From Pseudomonas saponiphila (GTDB lineage Bacteria; Pseudomonadota; Gammaproteobacteria; Pseudomonadales; Pseudomonadaceae): a stretch of 64,000 bases of DNA. The notes beneath the pieces were generated by a model. That model was not told the origin of the DNA. It did not search any database and saw only the letters and a list, made by a program, of their open reading frames with translations. The stretch is taken from contig NZ_FNTJ01000001.1 in the NCBI RefSeq assembly GCF_900105185.1, forward strand, positions 62,001 through 126,000, read 5' to 3'. A program made the translations under genes and the position numbers. Below are positions 9,688 to 18,745 of this stretch, in pieces. How positions within the stretch are numbered: the first letter of the stretch is position 1; each line of letters starts with the position of its first letter.

Positions 9688-12102
9688 CTACGGGGCGGGG
9701 CGGCGCGCCGGCAGCAGCTTCAGGGTGCTGCGGGTGTTGGCGGTGACTTCCTCTTCGCTGAAGTGGGCCTGTTGGTAGACGCCCTCGATGTAGGCCTCTG
9801 CCTGGTCGTCGTAGTGCTTGTCGAACAGCACGCCGCTCTGACCCACCGGGTTGATGGTCAGGCTGTGGGCCGGGTCGGCGAAGTCGATGATGCGTCGGGT
9901 CGAGGGGCCGTAGACCACCGACCAGGGCGCCGGGCCGATCTTGGCAGTGAGGTTGTTCGGCACCTCATGGCTGCCGGGAGCGTCCAGGGGGCCGACGTTG
10001 AATACCCGGTCCAGAGGCTTCTGCATCCCCAGGGGATGGCCGTGGGTCAGGGTGTGAGCGCTGCCCCAGCGCCACTGCGCCGGGTTGGCGCCGAGGGTCA
10101 GGCGCAGGTGGTCGATGCTGGCGCGCCAGGCCAGCTTGACCGTGTCGGCCCGGCTTTCACGCTGTGGCGTGGTGCGGTTGTCCCACCAGGGCGAGTCGGG
10201 ATCGGCCGCCAGCCGGGGCAGGGCGGCATCCACCACCCGGGCCTGGATCAGCGCGTCGAAGTAGGCGTCACCGAGTTTTTCATGGAAAGTGGCGTTGGCC
10301 AGCTCGAACAGGAACTGGTTGAACAGGGTGGCGCTGGTGGAGTCCAGCGGGTAGTCGCCCGGCCACTTGGCCAGTTGCTCCACCAGCTTCAGTTCTTCGG
10401 GGGCGCCGACCACTTCCCGCAACACGGGCAGCAGCGGTGCCAGCAGGCGCGGGCCGTAGGCGGTGGTCGTGCCCAGCTGCAGCCTCTGAGTGTTTTCCAG
10501 GTCCCATTTCACGCTCTTGTCGCTGAGCTGGCGATCCAGTTGCTGGCCGCGGTCGGCGAGGTTGTAGTAGCCGGGAATCTCCATGCCGGTAGGGGACACC
10601 GGTTGGAAGTTGGCCGAGACGATGTAGCCCCGGGGCGGGTTCTCTTCCTGGGGGTTGGCGCTGAAGGGATAGAAGCCTTCCTTGTCGGCCATGCTTGTAC
10701 TGCCATCGAGTATGAACGCCGGCTTGGCCCCGGCCGGGCGCTTGGGCAGCAGCGCCGCCGCCCACCAGCCGATATCGCCCTTGGCGTTGGCCCAGATGAT
10801 GTTCAGGCCGGGAGCATGGACCTTGGCCGCTGCAGCGCGGGCCTTGGCCAGGGTGTCGGCGCGGTTGAGCTGGTAGAAACCGTCGAGGATCGGGTTCGGG
10901 GTTTCCAGGAAACCCCACCACATGGCCACCGGAGCCTTGCCCACGGTGGTGCCGAGCATGTCGTTGATGATCGGCCCGTGGGGCGAGCGGCGCAGGGTCA
11001 GGGTGACCGGGGACTGGCCCTTGACCGCGATCTGCTGCTCGCTGCTGATCAGGTCGACCCACTGGTCACGGAACCAGACCTGATTGGCGTTTTGCGGGTT
11101 GACCTTCTCGGCGATCAGGTCGAGATCGTCGTTCTGGAACATGGTCAGGCTCCAGCCGAAATCCAGGTTGTGGCCGAGGAAGGCGAAGGGCACCAGGGCC
11201 TGATGATGGCCATAGAGCTCGAAGCCCGGCGCCGACAGCTGCGCCTCGTACCACACCGACGGCAGGGAATAGCGGATGTGCGGGTCGCCGGCCAGCAGGG
11301 GGCGGCCGCTCCTGGTCCGCGTACCGGCCACGGCCCAGGCGTTGCTGCCTTCGAATTGCGGTAGCCCGGCGTCGCTCAGGGCATCCTGGCTCAGGCGGGA
11401 GATTCGGCCCAGGTCCTGCCAGTCGACGGCGGCCAGGGGCAGCGCCGTCTGTGGCTTGCCCTTGGCCAGCACGCCCTTGGGTTGCCAGTCGAGGTCGAAG
11501 ACTTTCAGGTAATCGTTGCCCAGCTGATCGCGGATGTAGGTCAGGAGCGGTTCGGTACGAAAGGCCATGGCGAAGCTGTAGGCCATGAAGCCGGCGACGC
11601 TGACGGTGTCCTCGGCGGTGAACGGGCGCTTATGGATGCCCAGGGCATCGAACTCCATGGGGCTGGCATGGCTGTCCTGATATTGGTTGATGCCGTCCAG
11701 ATAGGCTTCCAGGGCCTTCCACGCCGGAGACTGACGGTCCAGGCCGGCCACGTAGCTGTCGGCGCGCTCGCGGATGCGCAGGCTGCGGAACAGCTTGTCG
11801 GTGTCCAGCAGCTTGGGGCCGAGGATTTCTGCCAGCTCACCCCGGGACAGGCGGCGCAGCATTTCCATCTGGAACAGCCGGTCCTGGGCGTGGACGTAAC
11901 CCAGGGCGCGATACAGGTCGGCTTCGTTTTCCGCACGGATGTGCGGTACCCCGCGCTCGTCGTAGCGCACGGTCACCGAACCCTGCAGGCCACGGATTTC
12001 CACCTGGCCCTGACGCGTCGGCTGCTTGCTGTACAGATAGCCGGCGGCACCCGCCAGCAGGGCGAGGATCAGAACGGCGACCAGGGTCAGGCTGCGTTTC
12101 AT
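9688..12102 (-). CDS. hacB: penicillin-acylase-family Ntn hydrolase, probable acyl-homoserine lactone acylase (HacB-like)
   Basis: Predicted 804 aa periplasmic enzyme made as a precursor. It has a signal anchor at 1-23, an alpha-chain region, then an autocatalytic site with Ser253 in the EGSNAWAVAG motif as N-terminal nucleophile of the beta chain. The beta chain carries the usual DPH motif (AGDPHIRYSLP). In PAO1 the gene next to spuH is PA0305 (HacB), an AHL acylase, so both family and position agree. Alternatives are QuiP-like or plain penicillin-acylase-like activity; the acyl-chain preference cannot be read here. Confidence 0.82.
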   Translation of the reverse strand: MKRSLTLVAVLILALLAGAAGYLYSKQPTRQGQVEIRGLQGSVTVRYDERGVPHIRAENEADLYRALGYVHAQDRLFQMEMLRRLSRGELAEILGPKLLDTDKLFRSLRIRERADSYVAGLDRQSPAWKALEAYLDGINQYQDSHASPMEFDALGIHKRPFTAEDTVSVAGFMAYSFAMAFRTEPLLTYIRDQLGNDYLKVFDLDWQPKGVLAKGKPQTALPLAAVDWQDLGRISRLSQDALSDAGLPQFEGSNAWAVAGTRTRSGRPLLAGDPHIRYSLPSVWYEAQLSAPGFELYGHHQALVPFAFLGHNLDFGWSLTMFQNDDLDLIAEKVNPQNANQVWFRDQWVDLISSEQQIAVKGQSPVTLTLRRSPHGPIINDMLGTTVGKAPVAMWWGFLETPNPILDGFYQLNRADTLAKARAAAAKVHAPGLNIIWANAKGDIGWWAAALLPKRPAGAKPAFILDGSTSMADKEGFYPFSANPQEENPPRGYIVSANFQPVSPTGMEIPGYYNLADRGQQLDRQLSDKSVKWDLENTQRLQLGTTTAYGPRLLAPLLPVLREVVGAPEELKLVEQLAKWPGDYPLDSTSATLFNQFLFELANATFHEKLGDAYFDALIQARVVDAALPRLAADPDSPWWDNRTTPQRESRADTVKLAWRASIDHLRLTLGANPAQWRWGSAHTLTHGHPLGMQKPLDRVFNVGPLDAPGSHEVPNNLTAKIGPAPWSVVYGPSTRRIIDFADPAHSLTINPVGQSGVLFDKHYDDQAEAYIEGVYQQAHFSEEEVTANTRSTLKLLPARRPAP

Positions 12103-12207
12103 GCGGGCTCCTTGCTGTTGTTGTCAGTGCCGCCTTGAGAGCTGCAGAGATTTAGCACAAGTCTTGGGCCGCGGTCAGGAGGCGGTCCTTGAATAGTCGC
12201 GAATGCC

Positions 12208-12786
12208 CTAGTGGGTATTGGTCGGCCAGGGACAATAGCAGCCTACCGCCAGGGTATGGGTGGCATTGATCTGGCGATCGCTGGCCAAGGCCTGGAGGAT
12301 GGGCTCGATGAAGCTGTTGCTGGAGTTGCAGGTCAGGCCCTCGCTGTAGGGCCCGAAGTAGGCCAGCTTGCCGTTGCGATCCCAGATCGCCACCGCCGGA
12401 CTGGCGGGGATCTGTTCGGCGCCGGGCAGGTGGTCGAGGGCTTTCAGGGCGCTCAGGGTCGCGGGCAACTGGCCGTGACTGCCGGGTTTCTGCACCGAGT
12501 AGAACTCCACGCCTTGCGGGCCATAGGTGGCAATCAGTTCGGCCAGGTGCTGCTGGTTGCCGACGTTGCAGGGGCAGGCCGGGTCCCAGAAATGCACCAG
12601 GCGAATGGCCCCGGAGCCGGCCAGTTCGGCGGGCAGTTGCAGCGGGTCGCCGGAAAATACCGCGGTGTGTTCACTGAACGCCCGCAGATAGCGGCCCTGG
12701 AACCAGTCGTAGGCGCTCCACAGCACAACGGCGCATATCAGGACGAGCAGGCTGGCAAGCAGGGGCGTGCGGTAAGAGTGGCGCAT
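12208..12786 (-). CDS. membrane-anchored thioredoxin-like protein (DUF6436-type)
   Basis: Predicted 192 aa. An N-terminal helix (about 9-27) anchors a periplasmic domain with thioredoxin-like features: VHFWDPACPCN carries a CPC motif in place of CXXC, and ASPAVAIWD supplies the cis-Pro region. Further cysteines occur in LTCNSS and GCYCPW. The start at 12786 is supported by GAGGACC upstream; an earlier ATG at 12873 lacks a site and reads into the promoter region. It is divergent from the next gene. A redox role in the envelope is inferred; the substrate is unknown. Confidence 0.65.
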   Translation of the reverse strand: MRHSYRTPLLASLLVLICAVVLWSAYDWFQGRYLRAFSEHTAVFSGDPLQLPAELAGSGAIRLVHFWDPACPCNVGNQQHLAELIATYGPQGVEFYSVQKPGSHGQLPATLSALKALDHLPGAEQIPASPAVAIWDRNGKLAYFGPYSEGLTCNSSNSFIEPILQALASDRQINATHTLAVGCYCPWPTNTH

Positions 12787-12896
12787 TGAGATCGGTCCTC
12801 GAAGGTCGCGTAGCTTGCCATGCTTGTCGCGACAGATGAATATCGCAGGCCCAGAAAGCCCGTTTTGTCCCAATGCCCTCCGTTTTGGAAAAAACC

Positions 12897-13835
12897 ATGT
12901 CCGTGAACTTCGACCCCGACCATCTGCGTGCCAGCCTGCAACCCCTGGTGGCGGGGCAGCCCTTGTCGGCCGAGGCTCAGGCTTATCAACGCTTCTACGG
13001 GCTGGACTTTGCCGGACGGGCGCTGGTGTCCCTGAGTCGCCTGGGCCGTATCCAGGTGGACGACTACCAGGTGGTCTGCCAGGTCTGGTGGCCGGAGCAG
13101 CCGCGGGCGACGCTGTTTCTGTTCCACGGCTTCTACGATCACATGGGTTTGTACCGGCATGTGATCGAGTGGGCGCTGCAGCGCCGCTTCGTGGTGATCT
13201 CCTGCGATCTGCCAGGGCACGGCCTGTCCAGCGGCGAGCGCGCCAGCATCGATGACTTCGCGGTGTATCAGCGGGTGCTGCAGGGCCTGTTCGGCGAGGC
13301 CCGGGCCCTGGAACTGCCCCAGCCCTGGCACCTGTTCGGGCAAAGCACCGGCGGCGCCATCATCATGGATCACCTGCTCAACCAGGGCGCCGAGAGCCCG
13401 GCCCAGGGGCGGGTGGTGCTGCTCTCGCCATTGGTGCGGCCGCGGGCCTGGGGCTGGTCGATGCTCAGCTACTACGTGCTGCGGCCCTTCGTCACCGGCA
13501 TTGCCCGACGCTTTAGCGAGAACTCCAATGATCCTGAGTTTCTCGCCTTTCTCCAGGCCGATCCCTTGCAACCGCAGCGGTTACCCACCGCCTGGGTGGG
13601 GGCGCTGTCGCGCTGGATCAAGCGCCTGGAAGCGGCGCCACGCTGTTCCAGGCAGCCGTTGATCGTCCAGGGCGATGCGGACATGACCGTGGACTGGCAG
13701 CACAACCTGCGGGTGGTTCGCGACAAGTTCGCCACGCCCGAGGTTCTGATGCTGCCGCAGGCCCGGCACCACCTGGCCAATGAAATTGCGCTGTACCGCG
13801 ACCAGTATTTCGCCTTTCTCAACCGGTATTTCTGA
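12897..13835 (+). CDS. alpha/beta hydrolase (serine aminopeptidase S33 / lysophospholipase-like)
   Basis: Predicted 312 aa with an alpha/beta-hydrolase core: oxyanion region LFHGFYDHMG, nucleophile elbow GQSTGG with Ser150, an acid in VQGDADMTVDW, and a C-terminal His in ARHHLAN. It resembles monoacylglycerol lipase / lysophospholipase L2 proteins. ATG 12897 follows TTTGGAAAA and is preferred over ATG 12873, which has no ribosome-binding site. No signal peptide, so cytoplasmic. Substrate unknown. Confidence 0.75.
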   Translation: MSVNFDPDHLRASLQPLVAGQPLSAEAQAYQRFYGLDFAGRALVSLSRLGRIQVDDYQVVCQVWWPEQPRATLFLFHGFYDHMGLYRHVIEWALQRRFVVISCDLPGHGLSSGERASIDDFAVYQRVLQGLFGEARALELPQPWHLFGQSTGGAIIMDHLLNQGAESPAQGRVVLLSPLVRPRAWGWSMLSYYVLRPFVTGIARRFSENSNDPEFLAFLQADPLQPQRLPTAWVGALSRWIKRLEAAPRCSRQPLIVQGDADMTVDWQHNLRVVRDKFATPEVLMLPQARHHLANEIALYRDQYFAFLNRYF

Positions 13836-13928
13836 GTTACCTCGACGACCGCCTGCGAGCGTTGCGCGCAGCAGCAATCTGCTGCACGGCCCTGGGCAAC
13901 CGCTACGGGGGTACTTTGCGTGCAGGAA

Positions 13929-14681
13929 TCAGGGGGCGAGGCTGGAGGTGCTCTGGCCGACCGCCAGGCCGGCGCGAATCGCCGCCAGGGCCGCCTGGTA
14001 GTAGGCCTTGCCTTCGCTGGATTCGGCGAAGGTGGCGAACTCCTCGAGTTCGGCGTCGGACAGATCCCGATAGACGTAGAGCAAGGTGTTGTTCAGGTCG
14101 TTGCCGATCTGTTGCATCAAACGCTGGCGCTGGCCATTGAGCATGCCCTGGGCCTGGCCGCCTCCGAGGAGTCCGGGAATCATCTGGCTGAGGCTGTCGG
14201 CGGCGACCCCGGCAATCGCCAGGCTGACTTCCGCCCCGGCTTCCTTGGCCGGCAGGGCTTGGGCCAGGTGGCCGATGATCAACTGGCGGGTGTCGCTGGC
14301 CTGCATCTTCGGCAGGCCCTGGGCGTTCTTGGCCAACTGGTCGCGACGGGTGGCCAGCAGTTCGGCGGCAACGATCTTGCGGCCCAGTGGCGACTGGAAG
14401 AAGGCCAGGGCCGGAGCTGGATCGGCCAGGTGCTGGCGCAGTTGGGCTTCGGCACGGCGGTCCACGGCCTGGGGTGCAAAGCGCTGATTGCTGTTGTCCA
14501 CCAGGGCCTGGTAGACCGCCGGTGGCAGGCTGTTCTGGTAGCGTTGCTGGGCGGCGCTGAGGGCATCGTTGAAATGCGCGCGCTGTTCCGGCCAACCGGC
14601 GACCTTGTACAACTGGTCGTGGCTGTCTGCCCAGGCAGGCAAGGCGCAGAACATCAACAGTGAGAAAAGCAAACGGCGCAT
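13929..14681 (-). CDS. secreted DUF2059 domain protein
   Basis: Predicted 250 aa with a clear signal peptide (MRRLLFSLLMFCALPAWA) and a helical C-terminal DUF2059 region of about 60 residues. The ATG at 14681 is preceded by AGGAGT; the open frame further upstream lacks both features. Function of the family is unknown; it is exported and probably periplasmic. It converges on the alpha/beta hydrolase across 93 bp and is divergent from the broken oxygenase gene. Confidence 0.72.
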   Translation of the reverse strand: MRRLLFSLLMFCALPAWADSHDQLYKVAGWPEQRAHFNDALSAAQQRYQNSLPPAVYQALVDNSNQRFAPQAVDRRAEAQLRQHLADPAPALAFFQSPLGRKIVAAELLATRRDQLAKNAQGLPKMQASDTRQLIIGHLAQALPAKEAGAEVSLAIAGVAADSLSQMIPGLLGGGQAQGMLNGQRQRLMQQIGNDLNNTLLYVYRDLSDAELEEFATFAESSEGKAYYQAALAAIRAGLAVGQSTSSLAP

Positions 14682-14842
14682 AAGGACTCCTGTCAGCAGG
14701 CCACTATTCTCCGGGGCAAGGCGGTGGTTGTCGAGAATTCGTATCAGCATCGCTCGGCAAACCGATGATGTGTAAGCCCATTGAAAAAAATGCTCGATCC
14801 CCCGCTCTGCGGCTCTGTCAGATTTATCTGAGGCTGGATACT

Positions 14843-14944
14843 ATGCGCGCCATGCAAATACCCTCTGATCATCCGCTGTTGTTGAGCATTGTCGACGACC
14901 TGGCCGCCCGTGGCTGGTCGCAGCAAAGTGTCTTTCTGTCCGAG
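14843..14944 (+). pseudogene. 5' fragment of 2OG-Fe(II) oxygenase gene, cut by IS21-family element
   Basis: Encodes the first 34 residues (MRAMQIPSDHPLLLSIVDDL...SVFLSE) before the element interrupts the frame at 14945. Joined to the 3' part at 17593 it restores an intact 210-residue frame, so the break is caused only by the insertion. After 14944 the frame runs into IS sequence and stops at 14983. An internal ATG at 14852 is an alternative start. The protein is almost certainly inactive. Confidence 0.85.
14938..14944 (+). repeat. 7-bp target site duplication, left copy (GTCCGAG)
   Basis: GTCCGAG abuts the TG terminus of the element and recurs at 17586-17592 directly after its CA terminus. 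Direct duplications of 4-8 bp are typical for IS21-family insertion. Confidence 0.85.
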
Positions 14945-14961
14945 TGCGGATTTCGGAGCAC

Positions 14962-15106
14962 CGTGACCGGCCGTTTCGGTTGATCGTGACCGGTCATTTC
15001 GCTAACGCGTGACCGCTCATTTCGGTAGCAACGTGACCGATTTTCCGCCTGTTCCGAAACAGGTGGTCACGGCTTACCGAAATCGCCGGTCACGACTTAG
15101 CGAAAG
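14962..15106. repeat. IS21 left-end array of transposase-binding-like repeats
   Basis: Four direct copies of CGTGACCG followed by a TTTCGGTA-like block start near 14962, 14985, 15008 and 15032 (23-24 bp period). They are followed by a CCTGTT-CCGA-AACAGG palindrome (15048-15063) and two inverted copies (GTCACG at 15066 and 15089, each followed by an ACCGAAAT/AGCGAAAG block). The right end has two copies in the inverted orientation. Multiple terminal repeats are a known IS21 feature; the back-to-back layout is noted under findings. Confidence 0.75.
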
Positions 15107-15169
15107 CCTTCCCCTTCGTTGCGCATGACCTGATGCGCCGCCATCCTCGACCGATTTCGGGAGAGGAAG

Positions 15170-16855
15170 ATGGCGGCGCCGCGAGTAGCCATGCGAAACA
15201 TCAAAGAATGTCTGCGCCTCAAGTTTGAGGCCGGCTTGTCCCACGAGAAGATTGCCCGTGCCTTGCAGCTGTCCAAGGGCGTGGTTAGCAAGTACATCGC
15301 GGCGGCGCGGGTGGCCGGGCTGGACTGGCCGGCGCTGGTGGCCATGGACGAGGCCGCGCTGGCGGCCGCCTTGTTTGCACCGACGTCGACGAACAAGCCG
15401 CGCGGTGAGCGAGTGCTGCCCGATGTGCTGAGCATCCACCGCGAGTTGCGACGCAAGGGCGTGACCTTGCAGCTGCTGTGGGAGGAATATCTCGCCGCGC
15501 ATGCGGGCCAGCCGACCTACCGCTACACCCAGTTCGTCGAGCACTACCGGCGCTACGCCCAGACGCTCAAACGTTCGATGCGTCAGCTGCACCGTGCGGG
15601 CGAGAAGCTATTCATCGACTATGCCGGGCCGACGCTGCCGGTGGTCGACCCGGCCACCGGCGAAGTGCGCCGGGCGCACATCTTCGTCGCCGCCCTGGGC
15701 GCCTCGAATTACACCTATGCCTGCGCGACGCCAGGCGAAACCCAGGTGGACTGGCTGACCTCGCTGGGCCAGGCTCTGACCTACTTTGGCGGCGTGCCGG
15801 AAATGGTTGTGCCGGACAATCCGCGCGCCCTGGTCGCCCAGCCGGATCGCTACGAGCCGGGCCTGAACCGGGCCACGCTGGAGTGCGCGCGTCATTACCA
15901 GACGGTGATCCTGCCGGCACGGCCACGCAAGCCTCAGGACAAGGCCAAGGCCGAGGTGGCGGTGCAGGTGGTCGAGCGCTGGATCATGGCGCGGCTGCGC
16001 CATCGGCAGTTCTTCAGCCTGCATGCGCTTAACCAGGCCATCGCCGAGCTGCTGGAGGATCTGAATCGGCGCCCGTTCAAGCGGCTCGATGGCTGCCGGC
16101 GCGACTGGTTCGAGCGCCTGGATCGCCCGGCCTTGCGAGCGCTGCCGGTGCATCCCTACGAGGTCGCCACCTTCAAGCGCTGCAAGGTCAGCATCGACTA
16201 CCACATCGAGGTCAATGGCAGCTTCTACAGCGTGCCCTCCGCCCTGGCCCGGCAGAACGTGGACGTGCGACTGACGGCACACACCCTGGAAGTGCTGCAT
16301 GGCAACCGGCGGGTGGCCAGCCACCTGCTGCTGGGGCGACGCGGCGCTTACAGTACCCAGCGCGAGCACATGCCCGCGGCGCACCAGGCGCATCGCGAAT
16401 GGACGCCACAACGCCTGCTCGACTGGGGCGCGCGGATCGGCCCCTACACGCGCCAACTGATCGATCACCAACTGACCCACAAGCCGCACCCGGAGATGGG
16501 CTACCGCGCCTGCCTCGGCCTGCTCTCGCTGGCCCGGCGCTATGGCAATGCACGCCTGGAAGCCGCTGCCGAACGTGCCGTACACCTGCGCGCCTTCACC
16601 GGGCGCAGCGTGCGCAACCTGCTCCAGCAAGGCCTGGATCAACAGCCGCTGCCCCAGCGTGCCGCCGAAACGACCTTACCCGGCGACCACGAGAACGTCC
16701 GTGGCGCCGACTACTACCAACCCCCGCAACAGGAGCTGTTCGATGATGCCGCAACACACCCTGAATCAACTGCACCAGCTACGCCTGGACGGCATGGCCC
16801 GCGCCCTGGAAGAGCAATGGACGCTGCCGGCCAGCCACAGCCTGAGCTTCGATGA
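15170..16855 (+). CDS. istA: IS21-family transposase IstA
   Basis: Predicted 561 aa DDE transposase. An N-terminal helix-turn-helix (about 22-45, [21 protein letters not shown]) binds the terminal repeats, and an rve-like core shows D150 (FIDYAG), D216 (VPDNPRA) and E262 (DKAKAEVAV). A beta-barrel-like Mu C region ([13 protein letters not shown]) follows. ATG 15170 has GAGGAAG unusually close; M8 at 15191 is a possible alternative. The gene overlaps istB by 113 bp. No frameshift or stop is seen. Confidence 0.93.
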   Translation: MAAPRVAMRNIKECLRLKFEAGLSHEKIARALQLSKGVVSKYIAAARVAGLDWPALVAMDEAALAAALFAPTSTNKPRGERVLPDVLSIHRELRRKGVTLQLLWEEYLAAHAGQPTYRYTQFVEHYRRYAQTLKRSMRQLHRAGEKLFIDYAGPTLPVVDPATGEVRRAHIFVAALGASNYTYACATPGETQVDWLTSLGQALTYFGGVPEMVVPDNPRALVAQPDRYEPGLNRATLECARHYQTVILPARPRKPQDKAKAEVAVQVVERWIMARLRHRQFFSLHALNQAIAELLEDLNRRPFKRLDGCRRDWFERLDRPALRALPVHPYEVATFKRCKVSIDYHIEVNGSFYSVPSALARQNVDVRLTAHTLEVLHGNRRVASHLLLGRRGAYSTQREHMPAAHQAHREWTPQRLLDWGARIGPYTRQLIDHQLTHKPHPEMGYRACLGLLSLARRYGNARLEAAAERAVHLRAFTGRSVRNLLQQGLDQQPLPQRAAETTLPGDHENVRGADYYQPPQQELFDDAATHPESTAPATPGRHGPRPGRAMDAAGQPQPELR

Positions 16856-17492
16856 ACGCCTCGGCCTACTGCTCGACCGCGAACTGGCCTGGCGTGACAA
16901 CCAGCGCCTGGTACGGCTGCGCAAGAAGGCCAAGCTCAAGTACGCCAACGCCTGCCTGGAAGATCTCGACCGCCGCACCGGACGCGCCCTGGACGAGCGT
17001 CTGATCGCCACCCTGGCCAGTGGCGACTGGATCCGCCAGCAGCACAACCTGCTGCTGACCGGCCCGACCGGTGCCGGCAAAACCTGGCTGGCCTGCGCCC
17101 TGGGCAACCAGGCCTGCCGCCAGGGCTATAGCACCCTGTACCTGCGCACCCCGCGCCTGCTGGAACAACTGCGCATCGCTCATGGCGACGGCAGCTTCGG
17201 CCGTACCCTGCAACAGCTGGCAAAGGTCGACGTCCTGGTGCTGGACGACTGGGCGCTAGCCCCGCTGGAGGAAGGAGCCCGGCATGACCTGCTGGAGGTG
17301 ATCGACGACCGCGCTGGCAGCCGCTCCACCATCCTGACGAGCCAACTGCCCATCGAGCACTGGCACGGCTGGATCAACGACCCGACCCTGGCCGATGCCA
17401 TCCTCGACCGCCTGGTGCACAACGCCTACCGACTGACGATGAAAGGCGAGTCGCTGCGCCGAAAAAAAGCCGAGGAACAAGCCGCATCGTGA
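16743..17492 (+). CDS. istB: IS21-family helper ATPase IstB
   Basis: Predicted 249 aa AAA+ protein related to DnaC. Walker A is GPTGAGKT (107-114) and Walker B is VLVLDDW (164-170), with downstream SQLP sensor-like residues. It assembles on target DNA and activates IstA strand transfer. The start at 16743 has CAGGAG about 10 bp upstream and lies inside the istA 3' end in another frame. A second ATG at 16746 cannot be excluded. Confidence 0.93.
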   Translation: MMPQHTLNQLHQLRLDGMARALEEQWTLPASHSLSFDERLGLLLDRELAWRDNQRLVRLRKKAKLKYANACLEDLDRRTGRALDERLIATLASGDWIRQQHNLLLTGPTGAGKTWLACALGNQACRQGYSTLYLRTPRLLEQLRIAHGDGSFGRTLQQLAKVDVLVLDDWALAPLEEGARHDLLEVIDDRAGSRSTILTSQLPIEHWHGWINDPTLADAILDRLVHNAYRLTMKGESLRRKKAEEQAAS

Positions 17493-17592
17493 CCGATGCG
17501 ATTACAATCCAGAACCCGCGCAACCGGGGTGGAAGCACCGGTCACGTATTAGCGAAACGCTCGGTCACGTTCACCGAAATCCGCAGTCCGAG

Positions 17593-18123
17593 GCTCTGAC
17601 CCTCGAACTGGCGGCCGAGTGCCGTAAACGTGCGGCTGAAGGTGAACTGGCGCCGGCGGCGGTGGGACGCGGCCCAGCCCAGGAGATCCGCGAGGGTATC
17701 CGCGGCGACCATATCCAGTGGCTTGAGCCCGGCCAGGCCGAGGCCAGTGATACCTACCTGGGGTTGATGGACAGCCTGCGCGAGGCCCTCAATCGCGGTC
17801 TGTTCCTGGGGCTGGAGGACTTTGAGTGCCACTTTGCGATGTATCCGCCAGGGGCATTCTACAAGCGCCATGTGGACCGTTTTCGTGACGATGACCGGCG
17901 CATGGTGTCGGCGGTGATCTACCTCAATGAGCAGTGGCTGCCCGAGCACGGCGGGCAGTTGCGCATGTACCTCAATGACCAGGGGCAATACGATGTGCTC
18001 CCCGTCGGGGGCCGGCTGGTGGTGTTTCTCTCCGGCGAGGTGCCCCATGAAGTCCTGCCCGCGACCCGGGAACGCCTGTCCCTGACCGGTTGGTTCCGGC
18101 GTCGTGGTAACGAGCCGTTCTGA
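17593..18123 (+). pseudogene. 3' fragment of 2OG-Fe(II) oxygenase (prolyl-4-hydroxylase-like)
   Basis: 176 codons plus stop, in phase with the 5' fragment when the IS and one duplication are removed. It keeps the whole catalytic double-stranded beta-helix: the HxD pair in YKRHVDRF, the distal His in GEVPHEV, and the 2-oxoglutarate-binding Arg in RERLSLTGWF. Only the first 34 residues are lost. Internal re-initiation (for example GTG near 17662) could yield a truncated product, but no ribosome-binding site is obvious. The DUF523 gene starts 2 bp after its stop, so polar effects are possible. Confidence 0.85.
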
Positions 18124-18125
18124 AC

Positions 18126-18614
18126 ATGCACAAGATCCTGGTCAGCCGCTGCCTGTTGGGCCACCGCGTACGCTACGACGGCGGCGCCAGCGGCCCGTTC
18201 GACCAACTGGCCGCCTGGCTGCAAGAGGGGCGGGTGGTTGCACTCTGTCCGGAAGTGGCCGGTGGCTTGCCGACGCCACGGGCGGCGGCGGAGATTCCCG
18301 GTGGCCAGGGGGGCGATGTGCTTGAGGGACGGGCTCCGGTGATGACCAGCGAAGGCGAAGATGTCAGCGCCCAGTTCCTCTCTGGGGCGCGCCAGGCCCT
18401 GGAGTTGGTGGAGCAGCACGGGATCCGCGTTGCCGTGCTCAAGGCCAACAGCCCATCCTGCGGCAACCTGCTGACCTATGACGGCACCTTCAGCGGGGTC
18501 AGAGTCCCGGGCGAAGGGGTGACCGCGGCATTGCTGAAGCAGCACGGGGTCCAAGTCTTCAGCGAACTGCAACTCCCCGAAGCCGCTGCCGCCCTGGCCG
18601 CATTGTCCGTGTAG
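18126..18614 (+). CDS. DUF523 family protein (YbbK-like)
   Basis: Predicted 162 aa small cytoplasmic protein of the DUF523 family. Conserved cysteine motifs are SRCLLGHRVRYDGG near the start, ALCPEVAGGLPTPR around 40-53 and KANSPSCGN around 100, suggesting metal or thiol chemistry. Biochemical function is unknown. It sits 2 bp after the oxygenase stop and was presumably co-transcribed with it, so its expression now depends on readthrough or on a promoter in the IS. Confidence 0.8.
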   Translation: MHKILVSRCLLGHRVRYDGGASGPFDQLAAWLQEGRVVALCPEVAGGLPTPRAAAEIPGGQGGDVLEGRAPVMTSEGEDVSAQFLSGARQALELVEQHGIRVAVLKANSPSCGNLLTYDGTFSGVRVPGEGVTAALLKQHGVQVFSELQLPEAAAALAALSV

Positions 18615-18636
18615 CCGCCTCGCTCCTGCGAGGCGG
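18615..18636 (+). terminator. hairpin after the DUF523 gene
   Basis: CCGCCTCG and CGAGGCGG form a perfect 8-bp stem with a CTCCTG loop directly after the stop codon. The following TGAAAAG has no U-run, so it is either a weak terminator or a 3'-end stabiliser. Confidence 0.45.
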
Positions 18637-18745
18637 TGAAAAGCCCCGCAGGGCCTTGCTTGGCGGTCTTGCGCCGAACCCTGGCGTCCGAGTTCCGGCG
18701 TTCCTTCGGCTCGTTCACAGCCTGCGAAGCGGTCACAGGCCAGGT

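Larger units (their letters stand above)
14945..17585 (+). mobile_element. complete IS21-family insertion sequence (2,641 bp)
   Basis: The element begins TGCGGATTTCGG (14945-14956) and ends CCGAAATCCGCA (17574-17585), a perfect 12-bp terminal inverted repeat with IS21-like TG...CA ends. The similarity of the two ends continues for about 45 bp with mismatches. It carries istA and istB in the canonical overlapping order and is flanked by the 7-bp duplication GTCCGAG. Both genes look intact, so it may be autonomous. The specific ISfinder name cannot be assigned by eye. Confidence 0.93.

Noticed and set aside
9312..9778. Short repetitive plus-strand frames after spuH
   Set aside because: Translation of the 93-bp REPIN array, also a multiple of three; overlaps the terminator and the acylase gene end.
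14843..18123. The split 2OG-Fe(II) oxygenase as the missing phosphonate hydroxylase
   Set aside because: It is a prolyl-4-hydroxylase-like HxD..H protein, not of the PhnY*/TmpA type, lies 25 kb from the phosphonate genes and is inactivated by the IS.
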